This document shows positions 9,206 to 17,646 of a stretch of DNA of 64,000 nt, piece after piece; within the stretch, counting starts at the first letter, position 1, and every line of letters begins with the position of its first letter. The stretch comes from Chloroflexota bacterium. Lineage in GTDB: Bacteria; Chloroflexota; Dormibacteria; Dormibacterales; Dormibacteraceae. The stretch spans positions 1-64,000 of the forward strand of contig VBEK01000123.1 of NCBI GenBank assembly GCA_005889135.1, written 5' to 3'. The position numbers were made by a program, and so were the translations under genes. Below the pieces are notes generated by a model. That model saw only the letters and a program-made list of their open reading frames with translations, had not been told where the DNA came from and did no database searches.

Positions 9206-9921
9206 CCGGCGGGCTCGCGCATCTCGACGTGGATCGGGCCGAAGCGTTCCTTCTGCTTCACGCGCACGAGCGAGCGGCGGACCAGCTCGAGCAGGGCGAC
9301 GAACGTGACCACAGCCTCGAGGCGGTCCTCTGATTCGAGGATCAGCTCCACCAGCTCGATGGGTCCCTCGCGCAGCCGGCCGGTGATGACGTCGAGCTTC
9401 TCCTGCAGCGTCCACGTCCGGCCGGTGACGACCAGGGGTCGTGGCGGGATGCGGGCCAGCACGCGGTTGAAAGCCTCGACGAGAAAGTCGACGTCCAGCG
9501 GCTCCTCCTGGCCACCCGCTTCGACGGGCCGGGCCGGCGGAGGAAACGCGAAGGTCTCCTGCTGCGCGCGCTCCAACAGCTCGCCCGCGATCTCCTTGTA
9601 CGCCCGGTACTCCTCGAGCCGCTGCCTGACCTCGTCCTCCCAGCCGAGCAGCTCCGTCTCCTCATCGGTCGGTGTCTCGCCCGGCAAGAGCCGGACCGAC
9701 TTGAGCAGAAGCATGCGGGCCGCCATCCAGAGGAACTCGGCCATCTCCTTCGGGTCCGCGACCTCGCGCGCCGCGACCTCGGCGAGGTAGGCGTCCGTCA
9801 CCTTCGCGAGCGAGACCTTGAAGATGTCGACCTCCTCGCGCTCGACCAGAGCCAAGAGAAGCTCCAGGGGCCCTTCGAAGACCGGTGTGCTGACCGGGAG
9901 GCGGCTCGGCGCCGTTTCCAT
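9202..9921 (-). CDS. scpA: Segregation and condensation protein A (kleisin)
   Basis: 239-residue kleisin that bridges the Smc heads. Diagnostic N-terminal FEGPLELLLALVEREEVDIFKVSLAKVTDAYL, here beginning at residue 15 and followed by MAEFLWMAARMLLLKS, matches the ScpA Smc-neck-binding region; the C-terminal winged helix ends with ERFGPIHVEM. Lies 20 bases downstream of recN and overlaps scpB. Confidence 0.95.
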   Translation of the reverse strand: METAPSRLPVSTPVFEGPLELLLALVEREEVDIFKVSLAKVTDAYLAEVAAREVADPKEMAEFLWMAARMLLLKSVRLLPGETPTDEETELLGWEDEVRQRLEEYRAYKEIAGELLERAQQETFAFPPPARPVEAGGQEEPLDVDFLVEAFNRVLARIPPRPLVVTGRTWTLQEKLDVITGRLREGPIELVELILESEDRLEAVVTFVALLELVRRSLVRVKQKERFGPIHVEMREPAG

Positions 9922-9941
9922 TCGACCCGGAACTTTAACCG

Positions 9942-11525
9942 CTACCGCCGCGCCTCTTCCAGCAGCTCCTGGGCGCGGGCCACAGCCTTCGCGGTCACGC
10001 CACCGCTCATCATCCGTGCGAGCTCCGCCGCCTTCTCGCCTTCGCTCGACAGCTCGCGCACGGTGACGACGTTGCGCCCGTCGCGCCCGGGCGCCTTCTC
10101 GACCACGAGGTGGTGGTCGGCGAAGGACGCGATCTGGGCCAGGTGCGTGACCACCAGCACCTGGTGGCGGGCGCCGAGAGCCTTGAGCCGGAGCCCGACC
10201 TGGATCGCCGCTTCGCCGCCGATCCCGGCGTCGACCTCGTCGAACACCAGCGTCGGCATCCGGTCCGCGTCGGCACCGACCGTCTTGATGGCGAGCATGA
10301 CGCGAGCGAGCTCGCCCCCGGACGCGACCCTGGCGAGCGGCGCGAGCGGCTCGCCCGGGTTGGCGGAGAACATCATCTCGGCGGCCTCACCGCCCGAAGG
10401 CGCGATCTCGGAGAGCGACCGCAGCGCGACCTCGAAGCGGGCGCCCTCGAGGCGAAGGCCCTCGAGCTCGGCGGCCACTGCGCTCTCCATGCGTCGCGCG
10501 GCGCCAACCCGGGCCTTCGCAAGCCTGGACGCCGCCGCCTCGAGGTCGCCGCGCCGTCTCGTCCTCTCCGCCTCCGCCGCCGCCAGCGCCGACTCGAGAT
10601 CTTCGGTCGCGCCCAGCTGCATCTCGAGGCGCTGCCGCTCCTGGAGCGCAGCCTCGATCGAGCCGCCGTGCTTGCGCTTGATCGCCTCGAGCTCGGCGAG
10701 CCGCGACTCGATGGTTTCCAGCCGCGCCGGGTCGGCGTCCAGGACCTCGACGTAGCGCCTCAACTCGGCGGCGACCTCGGACGACTCTTCGGCCAGCGCC
10801 TGCAGGCGCGAGGCCTGGTCGGACAGGCGCGGGTCCAGTCCCGTGGCCGCGCTCAGCGCCGCCGCCGCTCGCGCAACGCCCTCCTCCCGCAGCGCGTCGA
10901 CGGCCTCCTGCCCGAGCTCGCCCAGGCGGGCCGCGTGGCGCGTCGCCACGCGCTCGGCGGCCAGGGCCTCGTCCTCCCCAGGATGCGGATCGGCACGGCG
11001 CAGCTCCTCCAGCTGCCAGCGGAGGTACTCCTGCTCGCGCGCGCCGCGCGAGCGCATCTGCTCGATGTCCCGAAATGCAGCCACGGATGCGAGCCATGCG
11101 GCGTGCGCGGTGGCCACGGCCGCGCGTGCGTCGAGCGCGCCCGCGTAGGCGTCGAGCAATTCGGTCTGGGTGTCGCTGTCGAGCAGCGCATGGTGTTCGA
11201 GCTGGCCGTGAGTCGCGACCAGCTTCGCGCCCAGCTCGCGCAGCTGCGACGGCGTCGCGGCGCGCCCGTCGATGCGCGCGGTCGAGCGCCTGCCCAGCTC
11301 CCGCTGCAGGGCGACGGCATCGAACGTCGCCTCGACCCTTGCCCGCTCGGCGCCATGCCGGACCTGGTCGGTGCCGCCGCGGGCGCCGAGGGCGAAGCTC
11401 AGCGCATCGATGATCAGCGACTTGCCGCTTCCGGTCTCGCCGGTGAGCAGGTTCAACCCCGGGCCGAAGCGGACCGTCGCCTCCGCGACCAGGGCGAGGT
11501 CGCGGACTTTGAGCTCCCTGAGCAC
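9942..11525 (-). CDS. recN: DNA repair protein RecN
   Basis: 527-residue SMC-like ATPase of double-strand-break repair. Walker A GETGSGKS at 29-36, a central coiled-coil region rich in Ala/Glu/Arg, a signature ASGGELARVMLAIK and Walker B LVFDEVDAGIGG near residue 430, as in the family (usual length about 550). Sits directly after nadK, three bases from its stop codon (11529), in the frequent Terrabacteria order tlyA-nadK-recN. Confidence 0.96.
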   Translation of the reverse strand: MLRELKVRDLALVAEATVRFGPGLNLLTGETGSGKSLIIDALSFALGARGGTDQVRHGAERARVEATFDAVALQRELGRRSTARIDGRAATPSQLRELGAKLVATHGQLEHHALLDSDTQTELLDAYAGALDARAAVATAHAAWLASVAAFRDIEQMRSRGAREQEYLRWQLEELRRADPHPGEDEALAAERVATRHAARLGELGQEAVDALREEGVARAAAALSAATGLDPRLSDQASRLQALAEESSEVAAELRRYVEVLDADPARLETIESRLAELEAIKRKHGGSIEAALQERQRLEMQLGATEDLESALAAAEAERTRRRGDLEAAASRLAKARVGAARRMESAVAAELEGLRLEGARFEVALRSLSEIAPSGGEAAEMMFSANPGEPLAPLARVASGGELARVMLAIKTVGADADRMPTLVFDEVDAGIGGEAAIQVGLRLKALGARHQVLVVTHLAQIASFADHHLVVEKAPGRDGRNVVTVRELSSEGEKAAELARMMSGGVTAKAVARAQELLEEARR

Positions 11526-11528
11526 GCC

Positions 11529-12356
11529 CTACTTCTTCGGCACCAGGGGCCGGCCCCACCCGAGCTTGTCTCCAAGCCGCTGGTAGAAGCTCTCCGGCGA
11601 GCTGAACCGCACGACCTTCAGGAGCCGCTCGTGCGCGCCGCAGCGGATCACGTCGCCGGTGGCGACGTCGACGCCTTGCCGGTCGCCGTCGACGCGCATC
11701 TCCGCGGGGCCGCGGACAACCTTGAGCGTCACGTCCTGGCCAGGCGCGAACACGATCGGCCGCACCGTGAGCGCGAACGGGCTCATCGGCACCAGGACGA
11801 GATCGCGCAGCGTCGGCTCGAGGATCGGCCCGCCGCTCGCGAGCGCGTACGCCGTGGACCCGGTGGCGGTGGCGACGATTGCGCCGTCGGCGTCGATCAC
11901 CCCCACCGCCTGGCCTGCCACGTCGATCTCCAGGCGCAGCAGACGCGCCTCCCCGGAGTGATCGACGACGACCTCGTTGAGCCCGATGGCCTGGACGAGC
12001 GTGCGGCCGGCCTGCATCAGCGTGACCTGGAGCATGGTCCGCTCCTCGATGCGGTAGTCGCCGGCTACGAAACGGCGGAGGCCGTCCTCCAGGTGATCGC
12101 GCTCCAGCTCGGTGAGAAATCCCAGGCGGCCGAGGTTCACCCCGAGGATCGGGATGCCATGCGGCGCGGCGAGGCGGGCCCCGCCGAGGAAGGTGCCGTC
12201 ACCTCCGAGCGTGAGCACGAGGTCGGCTCCCGCGAGCCGGGTGTCGGCGTCGCGGTGCATCTCGGCCGCCTCGACGCCCAGGTGCTCGAGTCTTTCGACC
12301 GCATGCGCCACGTCGCTCTCGTCGGCGCCTGGCGCGTGGACAACGTAGACCTTCAT
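11529..12356 (-). CDS. nadK: NAD kinase
   Basis: 275-residue ATP-NAD kinase that makes NADP. Signature GGDGT at 51-55, the NE/D motif in GLNEVVVDHSG and the TGSTAYALASGGP segment are present. Starts at ATG 12354-12356 overlapping the tlyA stop (ATGA). The in-frame extension upstream is the shadow of tlyA. Confidence 0.96.
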   Translation of the reverse strand: MKVYVVHAPGADESDVAHAVERLEHLGVEAAEMHRDADTRLAGADLVLTLGGDGTFLGGARLAAPHGIPILGVNLGRLGFLTELERDHLEDGLRRFVAGDYRIEERTMLQVTLMQAGRTLVQAIGLNEVVVDHSGEARLLRLEIDVAGQAVGVIDADGAIVATATGSTAYALASGGPILEPTLRDLVLVPMSPFALTVRPIVFAPGQDVTLKVVRGPAEMRVDGDRQGVDVATGDVIRCGAHERLLKVVRFSSPESFYQRLGDKLGWGRPLVPKK

Positions 12357-13072
12357 GGCTTGGCCGGCGCGAGGTGGACGAAGATCTCGCGGTTCCCCTC
12401 GGCGCCCGCGACCTCGGACGCGGCGGCTGCCCTCACCTCGTAACCGTTCGCCGCGCACCAATCGCGGAACCGCGCGAGCGCCGCGTCGACCGCGACGGTG
12501 CTGCGCACGATTCCTCCCTTCCCCACCTCCGCGCGTCCGACTTCGAACTGCGGCTTGAACAGGGCCACCACCTCCGCCGCCGAGGCCGCGCGACGGATCG
12601 CCGGCAGCACCTTCTCCAGGCTGATGAAGGACACGTCGACGACGACGAGGCTCACCGCCTCGGGGAACGACTCCAGGTCGCGCGCGTTGACGCGCTCGAT
12701 CACGACCACTCGCGGGTCCTGGCGCAGGCGCCAGTGCAGGAGCCCGCGACCCACGTCGAGGGCATAGACCCTGGCCGCACCCCGCCGCAGCAGGACGTCG
12801 GTGAAGCCGCCCGTCGAAGCGCCGATGTCGGCGCACACGCGCCCGGTCGGGTCGACGCCGAACCGGTCCAGCGCCGGGGCGATCTTCAGCGCGCCGCGGC
12901 TCGCGTACGAAGGCTCGGACTCGACGGCGATGGCAGCGTCCTCGCTGACGCTGCGCGAGGGGGCGCGAACCGTCTCGCCTCCGACGCGGACCTTGCCCGC
13001 CAGGATCAGCGCCTGCGCGCGCGCCCGAGACTCGGCGAGACCGCTCTTGGCGACGAGTACGTCGAGCCTCAG
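12353..13072 (-). CDS. tlyA: TlyA family S4-domain rRNA 2'-O-methyltransferase (probable CTG start)
   Basis: FtsJ-fold methyltransferase with an N-terminal S4 domain. TlyA methylates 16S C1409 and 23S C1920 in mycobacteria; some homologues act only on 16S rRNA. The S4 domain begins RLDVLVAKSGLAESRARAQ; the SAM site reads VCADIGASTGGFTDVLL and LVVVDVSFISL follows. The first canonical in-frame start (GTG 12836-12838) would remove the whole S4 domain and start inside the SAM site. A CTG at 13070-13072 overlaps the stop of the upstream gene as CTGA, the same geometry as the ATGA, GTGA and TTGA overlaps elsewhere here, and gives a 239-residue protein beginning (M)RLDVLV. I therefore take CTG as the start. 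Confidence 0.88.
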   Translation of the reverse strand: MRLDVLVAKSGLAESRARAQALILAGKVRVGGETVRAPSRSVSEDAAIAVESEPSYASRGALKIAPALDRFGVDPTGRVCADIGASTGGFTDVLLRRGAARVYALDVGRGLLHWRLRQDPRVVVIERVNARDLESFPEAVSLVVVDVSFISLEKVLPAIRRAASAAEVVALFKPQFEVGRAEVGKGGIVRSTVAVDAALARFRDWCAANGYEVRAAAASEVAGAEGNREIFVHLAPAKP

Positions 13073-13482
13073 AGGATCAATCCCACCGCGAGCCCGATGA
13101 CGGCGCCGGCCAGCACCTCCATCGGGGTGTGTCCGAGCAGCTCGCGCAGGTGCGCCTCCTGCACCCCGCGCATATGCACCAGGTCCTCGACGAGGCGGTT
13201 CAGGACCTCGGCCTGGCGCCCCGCCGCCCGGCGCAGGCCGGCCGCGTCGTACATGACCACGAACGTGAAGATAAGGGCGATCGCGAACGCGGCGGAACCC
13301 AGGCCCGCATATTTACCGACCGCCGTGGTCAGGCCCATCACGATCGCGCTGTGGCTGCTGGGCATGCCGCCGGTCTGGGCCAGGACTCGGAGGTTGAGGC
13401 GCCGCTGCCGGACCGACGTCAGCGTCAGCTTGGCCGCCTGGGCGATCGCCCAGGCGACGAGCGGCGCCAGGAGGAATCTCAA
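13069..13482 (-). CDS. Divergent PAP2-family membrane protein (YuiD/DUF212)
   Basis: 137-residue integral membrane protein. Contains the family motif GGMPSSHSA (about 38-46), related to the PAP2 phosphatase active-site His, and four or so hydrophobic segments; the C-terminal LLGHTPMEVLAGAVIGLAVG is also typical. Substrate unknown. Starts at TTG 13480-13482 overlapping the xseB stop (TTGA). Confidence 0.85.
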   Translation of the reverse strand: MRFLLAPLVAWAIAQAAKLTLTSVRQRRLNLRVLAQTGGMPSSHSAIVMGLTTAVGKYAGLGSAAFAIALIFTFVVMYDAAGLRRAAGRQAEVLNRLVEDLVHMRGVQEAHLRELLGHTPMEVLAGAVIGLAVGLIL

Positions 13483-13673
13483 TCCGTCAGCAATTGTGCG
13501 GTTTCGTCCGCCCGCGCCTTCAGTTCGGCGAGCCTGGCCTGGGCTTCAGCCAGGAGCCTGGATGCGCGTTGGTGCGCGGCCACGAGCTCCTCGAGCGGCG
13601 ACGAGCCCTCGGCCAGGACGGCGATCGTCTTCTCCAGCTCGGCCAGGATGACGTCGAACTCACGCCCGCTCAA
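13479..13673 (-). CDS. xseB: Exodeoxyribonuclease VII small subunit
   Basis: 64-residue, mostly helical protein (EFDVILAELEKTIAVLAEGSSPLEELVAAHQRA) matching the XseB family, which binds the large nuclease subunit XseA. XseA is normally adjacent but is not in this window. Starts at TTG 13671-13673, overlapping the nusB stop (TTGA). Confidence 0.88.
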   Translation of the reverse strand: MSGREFDVILAELEKTIAVLAEGSSPLEELVAAHQRASRLLAEAQARLAELKARADETAQLLTD

Positions 13674-14077
13674 CTCGCCGTGGCGGCCACGCGTCCAAGG
13701 ACGCCGTTGACGAACCTACCCGCGTCATCGCCCGAGAAGGTCTTGGCGAGCTCGATGGACTCGTTGATCGCGGCCTTGGTCGGCACCTTGCGGTCGATCG
13801 CGATCTCGTACACGGCGATGCGCAGGATGATGCGGTCGACCTTCGCCATCTGGTCGAGGCGCCAGTGCTCAGAGGTCGCGCTGAGGATCTCGTCCAGCCG
13901 CTCGCGGTTCGCGATCACGCCGTCGACGAGCTCGCGCGCGAACTTGGTCACGTCCTCGGGGGCCGCCCCCTCGGCCGCGTGATAGCGCAGAACCTCCTCC
14001 GCTTCGTCACCGGTGCCTTCGAGCTGGAAGAGGACCTTGAGCGCGAGCTCGCGCGCCTGGTGGCGCTTACCCGCCAC
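13670..14077 (-). CDS. nusB: Transcription antitermination factor NusB
   Basis: 135-residue all-helical RNA-binding protein of the rRNA antitermination complex. Family features: RHQARELALKVLFQLE at the N-terminus, ELVDGVIANRERLDEIL, and KVPTKAAINESIELAKTFSGDDAGRFVNGVLG at the C-terminus. Start chosen as GTG 14075-14077, six bases after the asp23 stop codon, with AGGTC-like purines just upstream; the upstream in-frame extension is the shadow of asp23. Confidence 0.93.
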   Translation of the reverse strand: MAGKRHQARELALKVLFQLEGTGDEAEEVLRYHAAEGAAPEDVTKFARELVDGVIANRERLDEILSATSEHWRLDQMAKVDRIILRIAVYEIAIDRKVPTKAAINESIELAKTFSGDDAGRFVNGVLGRVAATAS

Positions 14078-14082
14078 CTGAC

Positions 14083-14433
14083 CTACGTGGCGAAGGCGAC
14101 GCTCGAGACGAAGACGTTGACCTCGCCGACCTCCAGACCCAGCATGCGCTCGGTCGCCTCGACGACGTTTGCCTGGACCGCCGCGGCCACGTCCGCCAGC
14201 CTGGCCTCCGAGTCGACGGTGATGAAGACCTCGAGGTGGATGGAGCGATCGCCCTCGATGTGCACGCGCACCCCGCGGTGGGCTGCCTGGCGCCGCACCC
14301 AGTCGCCAAAGTGGCGAGCCGCGGCCTCGTCCATCCCCTCCACGCCTTCGACTTCGCACGCGGCCAGCGCGGCGATGCTCGCGATCACCTCGTTGGCCAC
14401 ACGGACCGCCCCCAACGAGCCGTTCTCACTCAT
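14083..14433 (-). CDS. Asp23/Gls24 family envelope-stress protein
   Basis: 116-residue Asp23/Gls24 (DUF322) protein. The family is linked to membrane anchoring and envelope stress, and a copy next to nusB is typical of Gram-positive-type genomes. Conserved pattern: GAVRVANEVIASIAALAACEVEGVEGM, then a beta-rich VRVHIEGDRSIHLEVFITV. The start at ATG 14431-14433 is preferred over the ATG at 14529 because family homology begins there and the upstream part lies in a GC-rich repeat. Confidence 0.88.
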   Translation of the reverse strand: MSENGSLGAVRVANEVIASIAALAACEVEGVEGMDEAAARHFGDWVRRQAAHRGVRVHIEGDRSIHLEVFITVDSEARLADVAAAVQANVVEATERMLGLEVGEVNVFVSSVAFAT

Positions 14434-14486
14434 GATCCGCCTGATCCTACGCCTTCGAGCCGGCGTGTCCAGGGCGAGAGGCATGT

Positions 14487-14526
14487 CCCCTCTCCACTCC
14501 AGGGGAGAGGGGTAAGGGGTGAGGGG
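14487..14526. repeat. REP-like hairpin between efp and asp23
   Basis: Inverted repeat CCCCTCTCC (14487-14495) / GGAGAGGGG (14504-14512) with an 8-base loop, followed by TAAGGGGTGAGGGG. The combination of a CCCTCTCC hairpin with a trailing GGGGTGAGGGG is a widespread bacterial intergenic repeat type. It could also act as a weak terminator or mRNA end, but there is no T-run. Confidence 0.6.
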
Positions 14527-14538
14527 CAAGAAAGAAGC

Positions 14539-15096
14539 CTATGCACGTTCGACGTAGGTTTGATCCCGCGTGTCCACCCGGATCACGTCTCCAGAGTGGA
14601 TGAACAGCGGCACCTGGATCGTCGCCCCCGTCTCCAGCTTGGCCGGCTTCGTGGCGCCCGACACCGTGTCGCCCTTGAACCCCGGGTCGGTCGACACCAC
14701 CTTCAGGTTCACGTTGATCGGCAGCTCGACCCCGATCAACCTGTCGTGGTAGCGCTGGAGAAAGACCGTGCTTCCTTCCTTGAGCAGCGGCAGCACGCCC
14801 TCGAGCATGTCCTCGTCGACCGCCACCTGGTCATAGGTCTTGCTGTCCATGAAGTGGTGGTGCGTCCCGTCCGAGTAGAGGTACGTCGCCTCGGTGCTGT
14901 CGATGCGCACCGCCCGGTACTTGTCCCCGCTGCGAAAGCTCTGCTCGAAGATCGAGCCCGTGAGCACGTTGCGCAGCTTGGCCTTGATCACCGCGCCGGC
15001 GCGGGCGAGCTTGATGTGCTCGACGCTGACGATGGACAGCAGCTGGCCGTCCATCTCGAACATCGTTCCGTTGCGAAAGTCGTTGGTGGAGATCAC
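14539..15096 (-). CDS. efp: Elongation factor P (arginine-type tip)
   Basis: 185-residue three-barrel translation factor that relieves ribosome stalling at polyproline stretches. The N-terminal KOW-like domain has the sequence EHIKLARAGAVIKAKLRNV, putting Arg32 at the tip position that is Lys34 in E. coli (PGK). Arg-tip EF-P proteins are rhamnosylated by EarP in some bacteria; no earP is visible here. The C-terminal EF-P signature KLETGATIQVPLFIHSGDVIRVDTRD is present. Starts at GTG 15094-15096, overlapping the aroQ stop (GTGA). Confidence 0.95.
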   Translation of the reverse strand: MISTNDFRNGTMFEMDGQLLSIVSVEHIKLARAGAVIKAKLRNVLTGSIFEQSFRSGDKYRAVRIDSTEATYLYSDGTHHHFMDSKTYDQVAVDEDMLEGVLPLLKEGSTVFLQRYHDRLIGVELPINVNLKVVSTDPGFKGDTVSGATKPAKLETGATIQVPLFIHSGDVIRVDTRDQTYVERA

Positions 15097-15527
15097 TTCA
15101 GTGTTGACAGGTACTCCAGGGCAAGCTCATATCCCGCGAAACCAAGACCGGTGATCACGCCTCGGGCGGCGCGCGCGGTGACGCTGCGGGAGCGGAACTC
15201 CTCGCGCGCGTGGATGTTCGACAGGTGGACCTCCACGACCGGGAGCGCGAGCGCCTGCAGGCAATCGTAGAGCGCAAGGGAGTAGTGAGAGAGCGCGCCG
15301 GGGTTGATGACGATCCCCACCGAGCCGGGGCCCTGCTGCTGGAGAAAATCGATGATCTCGCCCTCGTGGTTGCTCTGGTAGAGGCTCACGTCCCAGCCGA
15401 GCTGCTTCGCCTTTGCCTCAACGGTCTTGTTCAGGTCGTCGAGCGAGCGCGTGCCGTAGATCTCGGGTTCGCGCCGGCCGAGCAGGTTGAGGTTGGGGCC
15501 GTGGACGACTACGACGCGCCCGCTCAC
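15093..15527 (-). CDS. aroQ: 3-dehydroquinate dehydratase, type II
   Basis: 144-residue type II dehydroquinase, third step of the shikimate pathway. Active-site motifs HGPNLNLLGRREPEIYG and NPGALSHYS, and the histidine segment VEVHLSNIHAREEFR. Starts at GTG 15525-15527 overlapping the aroB stop (GTGA); the upstream extension of the frame is the shadow of aroB. With aroB, aroK and the nearby aroE this forms a shikimate block. Confidence 0.96.
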   Translation of the reverse strand: MSGRVVVVHGPNLNLLGRREPEIYGTRSLDDLNKTVEAKAKQLGWDVSLYQSNHEGEIIDFLQQQGPGSVGIVINPGALSHYSLALYDCLQALALPVVEVHLSNIHAREEFRSRSVTARAARGVITGLGFAGYELALEYLSTLK

Positions 15528-16600
15528 GCCAGCGACCTCGTCACCACGCGTCGCACGAGGGCGCCCGGAACCGCGTGGCCGATCTCGGCGTGGCCGATGC
15601 GGCGTGGCATGACCCATGCGACCTTGCCCCGGCGCGCCTTCTTGTCGAGCGCGATCGCGGCCAGGACCCTGTCAGGGTCGGCGCTGGGCGGACGGTCCGG
15701 CAGGCCGAAGCCGTCGAGGAGCTCGTCCTGCACTTCCACCAGGCGTTTGCTGCACAGGTCCATCGCCAGCGCGATCCTGGCCGACACCCGCATGCCGAAC
15801 GCGACCGCGCGCCCATGGCTGACCCGAAACCCGGTCGCCGCCTCCAGCGCGTGGCCGGCGGTGTGGCCGTAATTGAGGATCGCCCGCGGTCCGCGGTCAC
15901 GCTCGTCCTTGGCCACCACCAGCGCCTTCGCCGCCACGCAGCGGAAGACGACCCGCTCGAGCATCGAGGCGTCGCGGTCGACAAGCCGGGGCGCGTTGCG
16001 CTGCAGCAGGTCGAACAACCCTCGGTCCATGGCGACGGCGTACTTTACAACCTCGGCGAACGCGTCCCGGTAGCTCGCGGTGGGCAGCGTCTCGATGGCC
16101 GCGAGGTCGGACACGACCGCGGATGGCTGCCAGAACGCCCCGATCGCGTTCTTGGAGCGCCGGCCGTTGACGCCTGTCTTGCCGCCGATGCTCGAGTCCA
16201 CCATCGCCAGCAGCGTCGTCGGCACCGCGACCAGCCGGACCCCGCGCTGCCACATCGCCGCTGCGAGCCCGGCCACGTCTCCCACCGTGCCGCCGCCGAC
16301 GGCGATCACGCAGCCACCGCGGTCGATTCGCTGGCGCTCGAGAAACGTCAGGATCCGCTCCAGCTCGGCCATCGACTTGGACCGCTCGCCTTCGGGCAGG
16401 ACATGGATCGCGGTCTTCAACCCGGCTCGCTTGATCGCCTTGGCCACGCGCTGCGCCCACGGGCGCACGTTGGCGTCGGTGACGATCGCCGCGCCGGTCG
16501 GGTCCAGCCTCGTGACGACGTTCCGGAGCTCGCGGTGCAGGTTGGAGCCGATGAGGACGGGGTAACCGCCGGCCGCCGAGTCGAGGATCAGTCGGACCAA
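15524..16600 (-). CDS. aroB: 3-dehydroquinate synthase
   Basis: NAD- and metal-dependent enzyme that converts DAHP to 3-dehydroquinate. Motifs: AVGGGTVGDVAG (NAD site), PTTLLAMVDSSIGGKTGVN, EVVKYA and the metal-binding NYGHTAGHALE. Start chosen as TTG 16598-16600 (358 residues, MVRLILDS...). A CTG at 16589-16591 overlaps the aroK stop as CTGA and is an equally good alternative (355 residues). Everything further upstream in frame is the shadow of aroK. Confidence 0.94.
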   Translation of the reverse strand: MVRLILDSAAGGYPVLIGSNLHRELRNVVTRLDPTGAAIVTDANVRPWAQRVAKAIKRAGLKTAIHVLPEGERSKSMAELERILTFLERQRIDRGGCVIAVGGGTVGDVAGLAAAMWQRGVRLVAVPTTLLAMVDSSIGGKTGVNGRRSKNAIGAFWQPSAVVSDLAAIETLPTASYRDAFAEVVKYAVAMDRGLFDLLQRNAPRLVDRDASMLERVVFRCVAAKALVVAKDERDRGPRAILNYGHTAGHALEAATGFRVSHGRAVAFGMRVSARIALAMDLCSKRLVEVQDELLDGFGLPDRPPSADPDRVLAAIALDKKARRGKVAWVMPRRIGHAEIGHAVPGALVRRVVTRSLA

Positions 16601-17055
16601 TGCTTCATCACATCCGCGGCGACCGCGCTCGCGTCTCGGCCGGCGTCGACGCGATGCGCGGCCTGCTCGTAGCGCGGACGCCGGCTCTCGAACATCGCCT
16701 CCACCTCCTCCCGGGACCGCCTCGCGATCAGCGGCCGCCCGGGCAGGTGGCCGATCCTGTCCCACAGCGTCGGGAAGGACGCATCGAGGTACACGGTCAC
16801 CGCGCGCTTCGAGATCAATGCCCAGTTATCGTCGTCCATCACGACCCCGCCCCCGAGGGCGACCACCGTGCCGGGCTGGAGCGCCACCGGCAGCAGCTCC
16901 TTCTCCAGGGCTCGGAACGCGGCCTCGTTGTGGGTGGCGAAGATGTCCGCCACCGGCATCCCGGCCTTGTCCTCGACCATCAGGTCGAGGTCCGCAAACG
17001 GAGCGTGCGCTCGCTCGGCGACGAGAGCGCCGACGAGCGTCTTGCCCGACCCCAT
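16588..17055 (-). CDS. aroK: Shikimate kinase (5' end uncertain)
   Basis: ATP-dependent phosphorylation of shikimate. The P-loop GSGKT directly follows the first ATG (17053-17055). The same frame reads RRPLALLGF before that ATG, which is the expected first beta strand of the fold, so the natural start must be upstream; but no ATG, GTG or TTG exists in frame before the preceding gene. A CTG at 17065-17067 (LGFMGSGKT) is the best candidate. Other motifs: DLDLMVEDKAG, EAAFRALEKELL, ALGGGVV and GRPLIARR (lid). Confidence 0.92.
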   Translation of the reverse strand: MGSGKTLVGALVAERAHAPFADLDLMVEDKAGMPVADIFATHNEAAFRALEKELLPVALQPGTVVALGGGVVMDDDNWALISKRAVTVYLDASFPTLWDRIGHLPGRPLIARRSREEVEAMFESRRPRYEQAAHRVDAGRDASAVAADVMKHWSD

Positions 17056-17089
17056 GAAGCCGAGCAGGGCGAGCGGCCGGCGGCTAGGC

Positions 17090-17626
17090 TCAGACGCCGC
17101 TGGTATTCGCCGGCACCGGCGCGGACGCGGGCACCTGCGCTCCGCCGCGGCGCTTCTCCGACTGGACGAAGACCTGATCGCGGAAGTCGCCAGGCTGGGG
17201 CAGGTGGTCGAGTATCTCCGCGCCCTGGGCGCCGGCGGCGTCGACCTCGACGCGCCCGTAGCCGATGATCCGGCCGAGCAGTGACTGCCGCGTCGTGCAG
17301 TCCTGGACGCGGTCGATCGGGATGATCTTCTCCTGGCGGCTGAAAACCCCGGACTGGATCGTGATGCGCTGGTCGGTCAGGGTGTAGGTCACCGACCGCC
17401 AGCGGATCCAGACGACGATGGCCCACAGGAGCGCAAGCGCCACCACGCCGAGCGTCAGGAAGGTGCGCAGCTTCGGCACGTAGTACCACTCCGGGCCGAG
17501 CACGGTGAGGTCGGCGACGAGGACGGCGACGAGCAGGACCACCGGCACCACCAGGCTCTTGACGACGGTGATCCAGTGGGGATGGTCTTTAAGGACGAGG
17601 TTTTCGCCGGGGAGGAGCTTGCTCAT
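17090..17626 (-). CDS. Membrane protein with bacterial PH domain (bPH2/DUF304)
   Basis: 178 residues. Two transmembrane segments (about 22-40 and 55-74) are followed by a bPH2 domain with the family sequence YTLTDQRITIQSGVFSRQEKIIPIDRVQDCTTRQSLLGRIIGYGRVEVD, then a short low-complexity tail. Such YdbS/YdbT-like proteins are envelope-associated with no defined reaction. ATG start at 17624-17626. Lies between prepilin peptidase and aroK. Confidence 0.85.
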   Translation of the reverse strand: MSKLLPGENLVLKDHPHWITVVKSLVVPVVLLVAVLVADLTVLGPEWYYVPKLRTFLTLGVVALALLWAIVVWIRWRSVTYTLTDQRITIQSGVFSRQEKIIPIDRVQDCTTRQSLLGRIIGYGRVEVDAAGAQGAEILDHLPQPGDFRDQVFVQSEKRRGGAQVPASAPVPANTSGV

Positions 17627-17646
17627 GGCCGCGTATTGTGCCCCAC

